Below are positions 8,368-17,753 of a DNA stretch of 64,000 nucleotides, piece by piece. The stretch spans positions 380,769 to 444,768 of the forward strand of contig JAEPNP010000003.1 of assembly GCA_017643395.1 (NCBI GenBank), given 5' to 3'. The stretch is from Rhodothermales bacterium (GTDB taxonomy: Bacteria > Bacteroidota > Rhodothermia > Rhodothermales > UBA10348). Under the pieces are notes generated by a model, which saw only the letters and a list, made by a program, of their open reading frames with translations, was not told where the DNA came from and ran no database searches. Both the position numbers and the translations under genes were made by a program. The stretch's first letter is position 1, and every line of letters starts with the position of its first letter.

Positions 8368-9506
8368 ATCGGTTGCTCAATGGATGGCTCAAAAATGGGT
8401 TCGGTCACCGCGGGCAGTTCAACATCCACGATGGCCCCGCCCTCGGGGGCGGCAGAAAGGCTGATGGCGTAGGCGTCTCCATAAAGACGCTCAAGCCGCT
8501 TGCGAGAAGTCGACAGTCCGACACCGGTGCCTTTCTTGCCGGTCGAGTTGCCTGGGCCGGGGCCGTTGTCCTGCACGCGCAGGTACAGGCGGTCGTTGTC
8601 CAGGCAGGACGTCACCCGAATCACCCCGGGCTTGTCGGACTGCGCGATGCCGTGATGCACGGCGTTCTCAACAATGGGTTGGAGCAGCATATTGGGCACG
8701 AACAAATGCTCCGTACCCGGCTCCAGATTCACTTCGATTTTCAGTCGGTCTCCAAACCGCACCTGCTCAATGGCCAGGTAGCGCTGGGCAAACTCCATCT
8801 CCTGGCGAAGACCCACCTCGTAAAGGCCTCGATTCTCAAGCGCCAGCCTCAGGAAGTCGCTGAGCTTCACCGTCATGCGCACAGCCTTGCGGTTCTCTTC
8901 CTTGCGAATGAGCGCCGTGATGGAATTCAGCGTATTGAACAGGAAATGCGGGTTGAGCTGCATCTTCAGCGCACGCAAGTGCGCCTGGGCGAGCTCTACC
9001 TGCATCACAGCCGCTTCCGCATCACGCCGGCGCAGCTTGCGGAATGTGGTGACGGCCTGGTACACGCCGAGAACCGTCCAATAGGCCAGCACATTCGCGT
9101 GGATACGCGTGGTAATGTGCACTTCATACAGGGCGAGGTTTACCGTGTCATGCAGACCCACGCCCCTGAATAGAAGCAGGTTGGCCAGGGAGTGAACCAG
9201 GATGAGAAGAATCATCGCCGGCAGGTGCACCAGAAAAACGTTTCGCTTCCAGTTGGTCTGGTCGATGGGATAGCGATGCGCCACCGCCATCACGGCGGGT
9301 GTAAGCAGTGCCCAGAAATACCAGTTCGGCAGCGTTGCCACCATGCCGAAATCCCAGTCCACGGGCTGTCCGGTCACGATCTGGTTCAGGTAGTAGAACG
9401 AGAGCGCGGCGAGGGCCGGTACGGTCCAGAGCCCGAAGATCAGGGCCCAACGGCGAGACCGGGACCAGACGGGAGAGGGGGCAGGAAGGCTTAGTGCGTT
9501 CGACAT
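8364..9506 (-). CDS. LytS/YehU-type membrane sensor histidine kinase
   Basis: A 380-residue kinase with four transmembrane segments in the first 150 residues (around 20-43, 61-77, 89-113, 136-155) and little extracellular sequence. It may therefore sense a signal within the membrane. The His_kinase core starts with LKMQLNPHFLFNTLNSI, where His187 is the predicted phosphorylation site, and ends with a GHKL ATPase domain carrying N (VENAVHHGI) and G boxes (DNGPGPG, GTGVGLSTS). This architecture is typical of the partners of LytTR regulators, one of which is encoded immediately downstream with a 4-nt overlap. The ligand is unknown. Confidence 0.92.
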   Translation of the reverse strand: MSNALSLPAPSPVWSRSRRWALIFGLWTVPALAALSFYYLNQIVTGQPVDWDFGMVATLPNWYFWALLTPAVMAVAHRYPIDQTNWKRNVFLVHLPAMILLILVHSLANLLLFRGVGLHDTVNLALYEVHITTRIHANVLAYWTVLGVYQAVTTFRKLRRRDAEAAVMQVELAQAHLRALKMQLNPHFLFNTLNSITALIRKEENRKAVRMTVKLSDFLRLALENRGLYEVGLRQEMEFAQRYLAIEQVRFGDRLKIEVNLEPGTEHLFVPNMLLQPIVENAVHHGIAQSDKPGVIRVTSCLDNDRLYLRVQDNGPGPGNSTGKKGTGVGLSTSRKRLERLYGDAYAISLSAAPEGGAIVDVELPAVTEPIFEPSIEQPI

Positions 9507-9525
9507 GGGTATTCAGGCTGCGAGC

Positions 9526-9557
9526 AAATCTCCGCCGGCGAGTCCCGGCGGAGATTT
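9526..9557 (-). terminator. Hairpin between second fasciclin gene and the kinase gene
   Basis: A 13-bp inverted repeat (aaatctccgccgg and its complement, 6-nt loop) sits downstream of the fasciclin gene ending at 9581. On the minus strand the stem closes with ATTT, giving a terminator-like structure with only a short T tract. It may make the two-component operon independent of the upstream gene. Confidence 0.55.
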
Positions 9558-9580
9558 AAGGTAACTGCTCGCCGGTGCAA

Positions 9581-10378
9581 TCAGTGGCCTGCGGACTCCG
9601 ACATCATGCGCCGGGCAAGTGCGGAGTACGCCTCGTCGAGGCCCTCACGGAGACGCCAGGCCTTGTCGTCGGCCGTTCGAGCCCGGTCTGCGCGCTCGAG
9701 TCCACGCTCGAGGGCCATGCGGGCACGCCGGTCCAGGTCGGCTCCTTCGAGCAGGGACGTAGCTGCAATGGAATAGATGGCGGCACAGGCAGCCGCGTTG
9801 CCTGCATTGTAAAGGGGCGCCCCGCGTTCGATGGCGTATTCAATGACGGAGCGAGCTTCCCGAGCAGAAGACCGATCGCTCGTCAGTGGCGGCAACTCAG
9901 GAATCAGCACGGCGTCGATTACATGCACGATGCCGTTCTCCGCTTCGATGTCTGTTTCAATAATGCGGGCTCCTTCGATGGACAGACCAATCGGCAGGTG
10001 CTCGCCGGACGCCGTGCGCGCATTCATGGTAGAGAGCAGATCGCCTGCCGCCACACGTCCCGGAATCACGTGAAACGTCAAGACGGCTTGCAGGGACTCG
10101 CGATTCTCAGGACGGAGCAGCGCCTCCAGTGTGCCGGAGGGCAATGCGCGGAATGCGCGATTGGTCGGAGCGAAGACGGTAAACGGACCGTCTCCCGAGA
10201 GCACGTCTGCGAGGCCGGCAGCCCCGAGAGCAGCCTCAAGCGTAGAAAATCTGGAGTCCGACTGCACGATTTGAGTAATGGTGTGCGCAGGCGGATTGGG
10301 GTCTGCCTTGAGGCTGTCGGCGGAAAAAACGAACAGCGCCGCCAGCGCAGTGAAGGAGAGAAATCTGGAACGGATCAT
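9581..10378 (-). CDS. Secreted fasciclin protein with extra C-terminal helical domain
   Basis: This 265-residue exported protein has a signal peptide (FLSFTALAALFVFSADSLKA) and a FAS1 domain at about residues 30-165 (FTVFAPTNRAFRALP, FHVIPGRV, NGIVHVIDAVLIP). About 100 further residues are predicted helical. This tail includes the motif AIERGAPLYNAGNAAACAAIY and a following basic/acidic helix. I recall similar tails on other bacterial fasciclin proteins but cannot name the domain. The start at 10378 is preferred over an ATG at 10540 because the signal peptide begins there. The FAS1 part is clearly homologous to the gene at 6956-7429. It is probably transcribed alone: hairpins lie on both sides. 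Confidence 0.88.
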   Translation of the reverse strand: MIRSRFLSFTALAALFVFSADSLKADPNPPAHTITQIVQSDSRFSTLEAALGAAGLADVLSGDGPFTVFAPTNRAFRALPSGTLEALLRPENRESLQAVLTFHVIPGRVAAGDLLSTMNARTASGEHLPIGLSIEGARIIETDIEAENGIVHVIDAVLIPELPPLTSDRSSAREARSVIEYAIERGAPLYNAGNAAACAAIYSIAATSLLEGADLDRRARMALERGLERADRARTADDKAWRLREGLDEAYSALARRMMSESAGH

Positions 10379-10409
10379 GGCGAAAGAAGGAATGATTTCC
10401 TCCCTCGCT

Positions 10410-10454
10410 ACGCCGCTTGTCGCACCCCGATTTCGGGGGTGCGACAAGCGGCGT
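10410..10454. repeat. Long perfect inverted repeat upstream of fasciclin gene
   Basis: Two 19-nt arms (10410-10428 and 10436-10454) are perfect reverse complements with a 7-nt loop. The element lies about 30 bp upstream of the fasciclin start, in the expected 5' leader or promoter region. It contains gcgacaagcggcg, which also occurs in the hairpin at 7531-7563. It could be an operator, a leader hairpin or a REP-like palindrome. Confidence 0.6.
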
Positions 10455-10500
10455 AAAACCGTGCTGGAAGGGTCTGGGGCACGATTTGCGGAAACAGAAA

Positions 10501-10528
10501 GGGGCCGGCTCCATGTGGAGCCGGCCCC
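10501..10528 (-). terminator. Intrinsic terminator after LolA-like secreted protein gene
   Basis: A perfect 12-bp stem (ggggccggctcc and its complement, 4-nt loop) is followed on the minus strand by a T-rich tract (TTTCTGTTT), 24 nt past the stop codon at 10553. This is a typical rho-independent terminator. Confidence 0.88.
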
Positions 10529-10552
10529 TGAACACCTCAAATGAGGCTGAAA

Positions 10553-11293
10553 TCAGTCGCTGCCCTTGGCGAGCTCGGCGATTTTCTCAGCAGTCAGATC
10601 GATGTTGGTGTGGAACTCGGTCATCGCAATCGTCTGCTTGCCCATCGCTCCCATCTGACCCTCCTGGATGAAGGCCATCTTCAGGCCGTCATAGTCCTGG
10701 TACTCGGTCACATTCATGCGCACCGCACCCATGGGGCTGGTCGCCTCGGTGGCGAGGAGCAGGCCGGTCTCCACATCGTAGAAGCGCTTGGTAGTAACCG
10801 GTCCGTTAATGGTGAGCACGTGGGCCATCTTGCCGTTGACCTCTTCCTGAGCCGAAACCTCAATGGTGTCCAACTGCTCGAGGAGCTCGACTTCCTGAAC
10901 AGGGTGGTTCAGATTCGGCATGTTGCCGCCCAGCGCGGCCGCCATGTTCTCCGAAATGTCCTGGCGGCCCTGGAAGTTGTCTACCCAGGCCTCGTCCGGC
11001 GAGACGAAAACGGTGGAAGAGATGTCCGGGATGCCCTCGGGTGCGGACACCAGGTTCTGCATGGCGAGGAAGTGGCCGGGGTAGACCTGGTAGGCCTCTA
11101 CATCGAGCACGATAACACCCTGAGGCAGCTCGACAGACACCGACATCTTGGTGTGGCTGTTTTCAACTTTTGCCCAGGCGTCGGCGCCGCCCACGGCTTC
11201 GATGTGGGCATTCAGAATGTCTTCTGCTGACTGTGCCGCGGCCACGGAAACCATGGCAAGGGCCAGAAGACCGGTAGAAAGAAATCGCTTCAT
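10553..11293 (-). CDS. Secreted LolA-like (outer-membrane lipoprotein-sorting-like) protein of unknown function
   Basis: A 246-residue protein with a clean signal peptide (MKRFLSTGLLALAMVSVAAA, cut after AQ). The mature part starts EDILNAHIEAVGGADAWAKV and alternates short beta strands. This N-terminal pattern is common in Bacteroidota secreted proteins with a LolA/LppX-like half-barrel fold. No catalytic motif is seen. The fold assignment is a pattern-based inference and a specific function cannot be given. The start at 11293 is preferred to the longer open frame (to 11419), whose translation is low-complexity and arginine-rich. It appears monocistronic: a terminator follows, and 207 nt without an obvious gene separate it from gyrA. 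Confidence 0.7.
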   Translation of the reverse strand: MKRFLSTGLLALAMVSVAAAQSAEDILNAHIEAVGGADAWAKVENSHTKMSVSVELPQGVIVLDVEAYQVYPGHFLAMQNLVSAPEGIPDISSTVFVSPDEAWVDNFQGRQDISENMAAALGGNMPNLNHPVQEVELLEQLDTIEVSAQEEVNGKMAHVLTINGPVTTKRFYDVETGLLLATEATSPMGAVRMNVTEYQDYDGLKMAFIQEGQMGAMGKQTIAMTEFHTNIDLTAEKIAELAKGSD

Positions 11294-11500
11294 GGAAGGG
11301 ATGGAGTATTGGAGGGTTTGTGCGTTTTGCACGCACGGCGTGGTACGGGCGGGGAGGACCCGGGTTACATGCCGGTCGCCGCAGGGAGGCGGCGGAACGC
11401 ATGTCTGGCGACCGGCCATTCCCGGCCGAGCCGAACGGCCAATGGTTTGCGCCGCAGCGAGTTCCGGATCGGTCCGGCACCCGGAACGCCAGCCCCGGAT

Positions 11501-14206
11501 CTATGCCTGATCTTCTCCGCCGTCCCCGGATTCAGGAGTATCGCCGGCCGCACCGTTGTCGCCGTCCTCCTGCACAGCGCCGTCGCCTCCGGCCGCACCG
11601 TTGTCGCCGTCCTCCTGCACAGCGCCGTCGCCTCCGGCCACGCCGTTCGTCGCCTGGACCGCGTGATCGCCGTCCTCCTCGTCATCCTCGATGATGACTC
11701 GGGTGACGTCGGCGATCTCGTCTCCGTCGCGCAGATTGATCAGGCGCACGCCCTGGGTATTGCGTCCCATGGTGCGGATCGAGTCGACCTGCATGCGAAT
11801 CATGATGCCCTGGGTAGTGGAGATCATGAGGTCATCGTCTTCCAGGACCCCCTTGATCGCGACCAGTTCGCCCGTCTTGGAGGTCGCCTTCATGGTGATA
11901 ATGCCCTTGCCACCACGGGACTGAAGGCGGTAATCGTCAACCGAAGAGCGCTTGCCGTAGCCGTTGGCCGAGATCGCCAGCAGTTCGCGCTCACTGCCCT
12001 CTTCCAGGACCACCATGCCGACCACCGACTGTCCGGTGCCGAGCGCCTGACCACGCACGCCGCGGCTCTTTCGGCCCATCGAGCGCACATCCGACTCATT
12101 GAAGCGAATCGAAAGTCCCGCTGAAGAGGCCAGCACCACCTGCGAGTTGCCGGTCGTCAGGTGCGCCTCGATCAGGCGGTCACCTTCTTCGATCACGATC
12201 GCAATGATGCCGTCCACCCGTGGCCGGCTGAACGCCTCCAGCGCCGTCTTCTTGACCACGCCGTTCTGCGTAGCCATCAGCACGAAGTGATTGTCCAGGA
12301 ATTCCTGGTCCCGGAAGTCCTGCTTGGTCACAGACAGGACCGCCCTGACGCGGTCCTCCGGATCAATCTGCAGCAGATTCCTGATGGAGCGGCCCTTGGA
12401 CGTGCGGCTGCCTTCCGGTATCTCGAACACCCGCAGCCAATAGCACTGGCCGTGATCGGTGAAGAAGAGCAGGTAGTCGTGGTTGTTCGAGACAAACAGG
12501 TGCTCGACAAAATCCTCGTCCCGCATGGTGAGGCCGCGGCTTCCGACGCCGCCCCGACCCTGCTGCCGGTATTCAGAGACGCTGGTCCGCTTGACCAGAC
12601 CCTGGTGCGAAACCGTCACGACCACCTGATCTTCCTCGATCAGGTCCTCATAGATGATGTCTTCACCGCCGGCGTAGTCGATCTCCGTGCGCCGGTCGTC
12701 GCCGTACTTGTCGCGCATCTCGGAGAGTTCCTCCGTGATGATCTGCATCTGGAGCTCACGGCTGGCAAGGATCGACTTGAGCCGCTCGATCTCCTGCATG
12801 ACGGCCCGGTACTCGTCCTCGATCTTCTGGCGCTCCAGGCCGGTCAGACGGTTCAGGCGAAGCTCGAGAATGGCTTTGGCCTGGGCCTCCGACAGGGAGA
12901 ACATGGATCCGCCCCCGGTGGGCAGACCAAGCCGTTCCAGCTGAGCCGTGGTCAGCTTCTCCGGAAAAACGCCGGCCATCAGGTTCTCCCGCGCGCTCTC
13001 GGTGTCGGGCGAGTTCCTGATGATGGTGATGACGGCATCCAGATGGTCCAGCGCAATCGTCAGGCCTTCCAGAATGTGGGCCCGCTCCTCAGCCTTGCGA
13101 AGCTCGTAGTTGGTCCTCCGCACGATGACGTCGTGCCGGTGGTCCACGTAGTGCCGGATCAGGTCCTTCAGATTGAGCGTGCGGGGCCGTCCCGCCACCA
13201 GCGCCACAATGTTGACGCCGAAGGTCTGCTGGAGCTGGGTGTATTTGTACAGCTGATTCTGCACCACCGCGGGCATGGCATCGCGCTTCAGCTCGATGAC
13301 TACGCGCATGCCGTCGCGGTCGCTCTCGTCGCGCAGGTCCGAGATACCGTCGATGCGCTTGTCACGGACCAGGGCTGCGATTTTTTCGAGCAGACTCGAC
13401 TTGTTGACCTGGTACGGAATCTCCGTGGCAATCAGGGCCAGACGGCCGGGCCGGATCTCCTCTTCGTGGATGCGCGCACGCATGACCACCCGGCCGCGAC
13501 CGGTGTGGTAGGCGAGCTTCACACCCTGATGCCCGTAGATGATGCCGCCCGTGGGGAAGTCGGGGGCCGGAAGGTGCTCAATCAGCCCATCGATCGAGAT
13601 ATCCGGATCCTCGATGTAGGCGATCGTGGCGTTGATCACCTCCGTGATGTTGTGCGGAGGGATCTTGGTGGCCATACCCACGGCGATGCCGTCCGAGCCG
13701 TTGATCAACAGGCCCGGGACCGCCGCCGGAAGCACCTCAGGCTCTTCCAGGGAGCCATCAAAGTTCTCCTGGAAGTCGACCGTGTCCTTGCCCAGGTCCC
13801 GCATCATCTCCTCTGCGAGACGGGTCATGCGGGCCTCGGTGTATCGCATGGCCGCGGCCGAGTCGCCATCGACCGAACCGAAGTTGCCCTGACCGTCTAC
13901 AAGCGGATAGCGCATGGAGAAGTCCTGCGCCATGCGGACCATGGTGTCGTACACCGCAGAGTCTCCGTGCGGGTGGTACTTACCCAGGACCTCACCGACG
14001 ATACGAGCGCTCTTCTTGTACGCCGCCCCGGCTGTCATGCCGAGGTCGCTCATCCCGTACAGCACCCTTCTGTGCACCGGCTTCAGTCCGTCCCGGACGT
14101 CCGGCAGGGCTCGACTCACGATGACGGACATCGAGTAGTCGATGTACGAGGACTTCATTTCGTCCTCGATGTTGATCGGAATTATGCGACTGTTATCCTG
14201 TTCCAT
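11501..14206 (-). CDS. gyrA: DNA gyrase subunit A
   Basis: The A subunit (901 residues) of the type IIA topoisomerase that introduces negative supercoils. The breakage-reunion domain fills residues 1-520, with catalytic Tyr122 ([11 protein letters not shown]). The quinolone-resistance region reads [10 protein letters not shown], with Ser83 and Asp87, the residues found in sensitive E. coli GyrA. The C-terminal six-bladed DNA-wrapping domain follows, and its GyrA box reads [11 protein letters not shown]. The last about 55 residues form an acidic, Gly/Ala/Asp-rich tail containing two identical 15-residue repeats encoded by a 45-bp tandem duplication. It starts at ATG ([17 protein letters not shown]), with no Shine-Dalgarno. 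gyrB is not in the window, and the upstream gene is divergent. Confidence 0.97.
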   Translation of the reverse strand: MEQDNSRIIPINIEDEMKSSYIDYSMSVIVSRALPDVRDGLKPVHRRVLYGMSDLGMTAGAAYKKSARIVGEVLGKYHPHGDSAVYDTMVRMAQDFSMRYPLVDGQGNFGSVDGDSAAAMRYTEARMTRLAEEMMRDLGKDTVDFQENFDGSLEEPEVLPAAVPGLLINGSDGIAVGMATKIPPHNITEVINATIAYIEDPDISIDGLIEHLPAPDFPTGGIIYGHQGVKLAYHTGRGRVVMRARIHEEEIRPGRLALIATEIPYQVNKSSLLEKIAALVRDKRIDGISDLRDESDRDGMRVVIELKRDAMPAVVQNQLYKYTQLQQTFGVNIVALVAGRPRTLNLKDLIRHYVDHRHDVIVRRTNYELRKAEERAHILEGLTIALDHLDAVITIIRNSPDTESARENLMAGVFPEKLTTAQLERLGLPTGGGSMFSLSEAQAKAILELRLNRLTGLERQKIEDEYRAVMQEIERLKSILASRELQMQIITEELSEMRDKYGDDRRTEIDYAGGEDIIYEDLIEEDQVVVTVSHQGLVKRTSVSEYRQQGRGGVGSRGLTMRDEDFVEHLFVSNNHDYLLFFTDHGQCYWLRVFEIPEGSRTSKGRSIRNLLQIDPEDRVRAVLSVTKQDFRDQEFLDNHFVLMATQNGVVKKTALEAFSRPRVDGIIAIVIEEGDRLIEAHLTTGNSQVVLASSAGLSIRFNESDVRSMGRKSRGVRGQALGTGQSVVGMVVLEEGSERELLAISANGYGKRSSVDDYRLQSRGGKGIITMKATSKTGELVAIKGVLEDDDLMISTTQGIMIRMQVDSIRTMGRNTQGVRLINLRDGDEIADVTRVIIEDDEEDGDHAVQATNGVAGGDGAVQEDGDNGAAGGDGAVQEDGDNGAAGDTPESGDGGEDQA
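11546..11635. repeat. 45-bp tandem repeat (2 copies) in the 3' end of gyrA
   Basis: Positions 11546-11590 and 11591-11635 are identical. In the gyrA frame each unit encodes [15 protein letters not shown], and a degenerate third unit lies further upstream in the tail. It is a likely site of slippage and length variation between strains. Confidence 0.92.
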
Positions 14207-14443
14207 GTAGGAGCGAACACGGTGTGTTCGCGGACCGTTCGGGGGTAGCTTGGGAGCGCGCCGGAGACCGCGAGATGCGACGGCCTCCCGGGTTCAACTT
14301 TCCAGCCTCGAAATTTACGGATTTCAGGCCCCGATAGCCAGCGATAGGGGGGTGTGGCGCAGTGAGCGTAAATGCATACAAAACAGAAACGTATATCCAC
14401 TGTTGATAAGTCCTTGCAGGCCCTTCACAATAGGATTTCCGGC

Positions 14444-15361
14444 ATGGATTGCTGTCTGGCGTTGCGGCGGCTTCCGACCCTTGCCATTTTGGCCGTGTAC
14501 CTAGTCCTCCCGAGCCCGGTGACCGCACAGCAGAAGACCTACGATTTCGACCTTCAGGGACACCGCGGCGCGCGCGGTCTGCTTCCTGAAAACACCATCG
14601 CCGCGTTCGATCGCGCCCTGGAACTGGGCGTGCACACGCTGGAACTGGACGTCGTGATTTCGGCCGATGGGCAGGTGGTCGTATCGCATGACCCCGTGAT
14701 GTCTACCACCATCTGCTCCGATCCCGCGGGCCGTCCGGTTACCGAGGAGGTGCGCCTCTACGATCTGACCTACGAGGAGATCTCGCGCTACGATTGCGGC
14801 CTGCGCGGCAATCCCAGGTTTCCGGAGCAACGCGCCATGGCGGCGGCCAAGCCGTTGCTGGCGGAGGTCATAGCCTTCGAGCGGGAACGCTCCGAGGCGC
14901 TCGGCCGCGAGCCCGCGCTCTGGAACATCGAGACCAAGTCAAGACCGGACGGCGACGGGGTCATGCATCCGGGACCGGAGCGCTTTGCACGTGCGCTCTA
15001 TGAGGTGGTACGGTCCGGAGGCATCCTGGAACGCACCACATTCCAGAGCTTCGACCCCAGGACGCTGCAGGCGCTACGCGCCCGCGACCCGGACGCCACG
15101 CTGTCGTTGCTGGTGGACAGACCTCGCGTTGCGCTCGTCGAGGAAAACCTCGAGGTGCTGGGATTCGTCCCGGATATCTATTCACCCCACCACATTCCCC
15201 TGACTGCAGACATTGTCGCCGAGGTGAAGAGCCGGGGGATGCTTGTGTTGCCCTGGACCGTGAATCAGGTTTCCAGAATGCGCGACCTGCTGGAGATGGG
15301 GGTGCAGGGCATCATCACGGACTACCCGGATCGAGCGCTGTCGTTACTTGACGGCCGGTAG
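14444..15361 (+). CDS. Exported glycerophosphodiester phosphodiesterase
   Basis: A GDPD-family enzyme (305 residues) that hydrolyses glycerophosphodiesters to glycerol 3-phosphate and an alcohol. A signal peptide (LAILAVYLVLPSPVTAQQ) places it in the periplasm or outside the cell. Core motifs of the TIM-barrel family are present: GHRGARGLLPENT (catalytic His and Glu), LELDVV, SHDPV (second catalytic His), WNIETKS and ILPW-like VLPWTVNQ near the end. The start at 14444 is chosen over an ATG at 14372 because it puts the signal peptide at the N-terminus and has AGGA about 12 nt upstream. It diverges from gyrA and stands alone. A role in phospholipid-headgroup or phosphate scavenging is inferred from the family. 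Confidence 0.9.
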   Translation: MDCCLALRRLPTLAILAVYLVLPSPVTAQQKTYDFDLQGHRGARGLLPENTIAAFDRALELGVHTLELDVVISADGQVVVSHDPVMSTTICSDPAGRPVTEEVRLYDLTYEEISRYDCGLRGNPRFPEQRAMAAAKPLLAEVIAFERERSEALGREPALWNIETKSRPDGDGVMHPGPERFARALYEVVRSGGILERTTFQSFDPRTLQALRARDPDATLSLLVDRPRVALVEENLEVLGFVPDIYSPHHIPLTADIVAEVKSRGMLVLPWTVNQVSRMRDLLEMGVQGIITDYPDRALSLLDGR

Positions 15362-15506
15362 CCGCGGCCACCAGGTCGGCTCGGTCTCGCCGAAGCCGTT
15401 GAACCGCACGGCTACGCCACTTGTCGACCGCCATTGACTGACGGCGCAGGAAACGATCCGTGCGCCGGGCGCATGCGTTAATACGGCGCTTCACATCCCC
15501 TGATTT

Positions 15507-17753
15507 ATGCATCGAGTAGTTCTTTTTCTGGCCGCCATTTTTTTGGCTGGAGACGTCATGGCGCAGCGCGGAGGAAGCATCAGTGGCTTCGTGCGTGACT
15601 CCGCGACTGGTGAGACATTGATTCTGGCCAACGTCCTGTTGTCCGGCACCACGTTCGGCGCGGCGACGAATACCAGCGGCTACTACGCCGTCGCGGGCGT
15701 GCCGGCCGGGACGTACACTCTGGTGGCGTCGTATCTCGGGTATGAGGATCGCACCATGGAGGTGCAGGTTGCCGAGGGTGAGCAGCTTCGACTCGACCTT
15801 GAACTGGCTCCCCAGGCGCTCCTTGTCGAAGAACTGATCGTGTCCGCCGAACGCGAACTGGCCGAGGACGACCGCCGGATTGGTGTGGCGAAGATGTCGA
15901 CTGCAACCATCCGTGCGCTGCCAACGATTCTGGAGCCCGACGTCTTCCGGTCGCTCCAGCTCTTGCCCGGGGTGAAGGCGGCCTCGGACTATTCCAGCGG
16001 GCTCTACATCCGCGGCGGAAGCCCGGATCAGACTCTCATTCTTCTGGACCACACGACGGTCTACAATCCCACGCATCTGTTCGGCTTCTTCTCAACCTTC
16101 AACCCGGATGCCGTCAAGGACGTGCGCCTCTACAAGGGTGGATTCCCTGCGGAGTACGGGGGGCGCATCGGATCCGTGGTTGACGTCTACAACAAGGAAG
16201 GCAACCGGCGGGAGTACGCGGGCAGGGCTTCCGTCGGCCTCCTGGCAAGCCGAGCGATGGCCGAAGGACCGTTGCCGTTTGGCAGCTTCATGCTGGCAGT
16301 CCGGCGATCCACGTTGGAGCCGGTTCTTGCTGCGCTGAGAAAGCGCGATGTCGAAGGCATTCCCAACCGGTTCTACTTCTATGACGTCAACGGCAAGATC
16401 AACGTGGATTTGGGGCGCGACGACAAGCTGACGTTTGCGGGATACGCTGGCAGGGACGATGTCGGCGTGGAGCCCATCGCCCTCACCGAGATCGAACTGG
16501 CGTACGGCAACCGGACGGGCAGCATCAACTGGACCCACCTGTTTTCGGATGTGCTGTTTTCCAACTTCACCCTGACCGGATCACGCTACTCCAGTCAGCC
16601 GGATCTGGTGATCGGGGGCACCCGCATATCGCGCAACAATACCGTGCATGACTTTTCGCTGCGCGGGGATTTCGAGTACGTGCCCGGAGACCGGACCGGA
16701 GTGAAAGCAGGCTTCTGGGCCGGCATGTTCACCATGCGACTGCGGGACATTTTCGATGGGCAGGAGGCCCTGAACCAGCGCATCCAGGCGCCCTATCTGG
16801 CGGCCTATGTGCAGCAGCGCTTCCGGCCGGGGAGCCGCACGGAACTGACCGGCGGGATCAGGCTGTCGTATTTCGGCGAGGGCAGCTATTTGCGTCTGGA
16901 GCCGCGGCTCTCCATTGAGCACCGGCCCCGGGCCAACCTGCGCCTGCAGGCCGCTTACGGACGCTACTCCCAGTACCTCACACTCATCAGCAACGAGGTG
17001 TTCACCGGACTGGATGTGTGGCTGACCACGGACGATGGGGTGCCACCGTCGTTTGGGGATCAGTTCGTGACGGGAGTCAAGGCTGATCTGGGTGCAGGGT
17101 GGGACGTCGAACTCGAGGGTTACTACCGCACCATGCGCAGCCTTTTCCAGTTGAATCCCTTCCTGCTTGATGCTGCCGGCCTCGACTACGCGGAGCTGTT
17201 CCACTTTGGATCGGGGGATGCGTCGGGAGTGGAGATGCTGGTGCGGAAAACCCGAGGCGGGGTCACCGGGCAGGTTGGCTACACGCTCGGCGAGACCAGC
17301 CGAACCTTCCCGACCCTCAACAACGGGGAGGCGTACGCGCCCAAGTATGACCGGCTGCACGATATCAATGCGATCGGCACCGTTGAGCTTGGCCGGTCCT
17401 GGACCATGACATCTGCGTTTGTCTACGGCACCGGTCAGGCCTACACTCAGCCGGTGTCCTACTACCGCCTGGTCGATTCACCCCTGGACAACGATATCCA
17501 GACGGCTCAGGTGGCACGCTTCCAGGCAGCCCGTCTGCCGGCCTACCATCGGCTCGATGCGGGCTTCAGCCGGACCGGTGGGTTCTTCGGGGTCGGCGAC
17601 TACGAATTGCAGCTGCAGGTGCTGAACGTCTATGCCCGCAAGAACGTGTGGTTCAGATTCTTCGAGTTCGAGGAGGACGGCACGGTCACTGAAACCACGG
17701 TGCCGCAAATCCCGGTTCCGGTGCCCAACATCGCCTTTACCCTGACATTCTGA
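15507..17753 (+). CDS. TonB-dependent outer-membrane receptor
   Basis: A 748-residue receptor. The signal peptide (VLFLAAIFLAGDVMAQ) is followed by a carboxypeptidase-regulatory-like domain (residues 22-105, beginning GSISGFVRDSATGE), as is common in Bacteroidota receptors. Next comes a plug domain (about 130-240, with SGLYIRGGSPDQTLILLD) and a 22-strand-type barrel ending in the aromatic terminal strand NIAFTLTF. It imports an unknown ligand using TonB energy. The adjoining gene, overlapping by one base (TGATG), encodes a DUF4249-type lipoprotein. This pairing is frequent in Bacteroidota and probably forms a surface uptake complex. No SusD homologue, sigma or anti-sigma gene is present. The substrate cannot be inferred. 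Confidence 0.9.
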   Translation: MHRVVLFLAAIFLAGDVMAQRGGSISGFVRDSATGETLILANVLLSGTTFGAATNTSGYYAVAGVPAGTYTLVASYLGYEDRTMEVQVAEGEQLRLDLELAPQALLVEELIVSAERELAEDDRRIGVAKMSTATIRALPTILEPDVFRSLQLLPGVKAASDYSSGLYIRGGSPDQTLILLDHTTVYNPTHLFGFFSTFNPDAVKDVRLYKGGFPAEYGGRIGSVVDVYNKEGNRREYAGRASVGLLASRAMAEGPLPFGSFMLAVRRSTLEPVLAALRKRDVEGIPNRFYFYDVNGKINVDLGRDDKLTFAGYAGRDDVGVEPIALTEIELAYGNRTGSINWTHLFSDVLFSNFTLTGSRYSSQPDLVIGGTRISRNNTVHDFSLRGDFEYVPGDRTGVKAGFWAGMFTMRLRDIFDGQEALNQRIQAPYLAAYVQQRFRPGSRTELTGGIRLSYFGEGSYLRLEPRLSIEHRPRANLRLQAAYGRYSQYLTLISNEVFTGLDVWLTTDDGVPPSFGDQFVTGVKADLGAGWDVELEGYYRTMRSLFQLNPFLLDAAGLDYAELFHFGSGDASGVEMLVRKTRGGVTGQVGYTLGETSRTFPTLNNGEAYAPKYDRLHDINAIGTVELGRSWTMTSAFVYGTGQAYTQPVSYYRLVDSPLDNDIQTAQVARFQAARLPAYHRLDAGFSRTGGFFGVGDYELQLQVLNVYARKNVWFRFFEFEEDGTVTETTVPQIPVPVPNIAFTLTF

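Noticed and set aside
12161-14248. A 695-codon open frame on the plus strand opposite gyrA
   Set aside because: It is the mirror of a high-GC, strongly conserved gene; its translation is His/Arg/Val-rich with no domain pattern, and gyrA on the other strand is certain.
14321-14400. Possible Bacteroidota-type promoter (TAnnTTTG) near the gyrA/GDPD divergence
   Set aside because: One 7-of-8 match to the -7 box on the minus strand lacks a TTTG at the correct distance upstream.
15362-15506. Possible RNA gene between the GDPD gene and the TonB receptor gene
   Set aside because: No cloverleaf, anticodon arm or T-loop consensus could be folded by eye.
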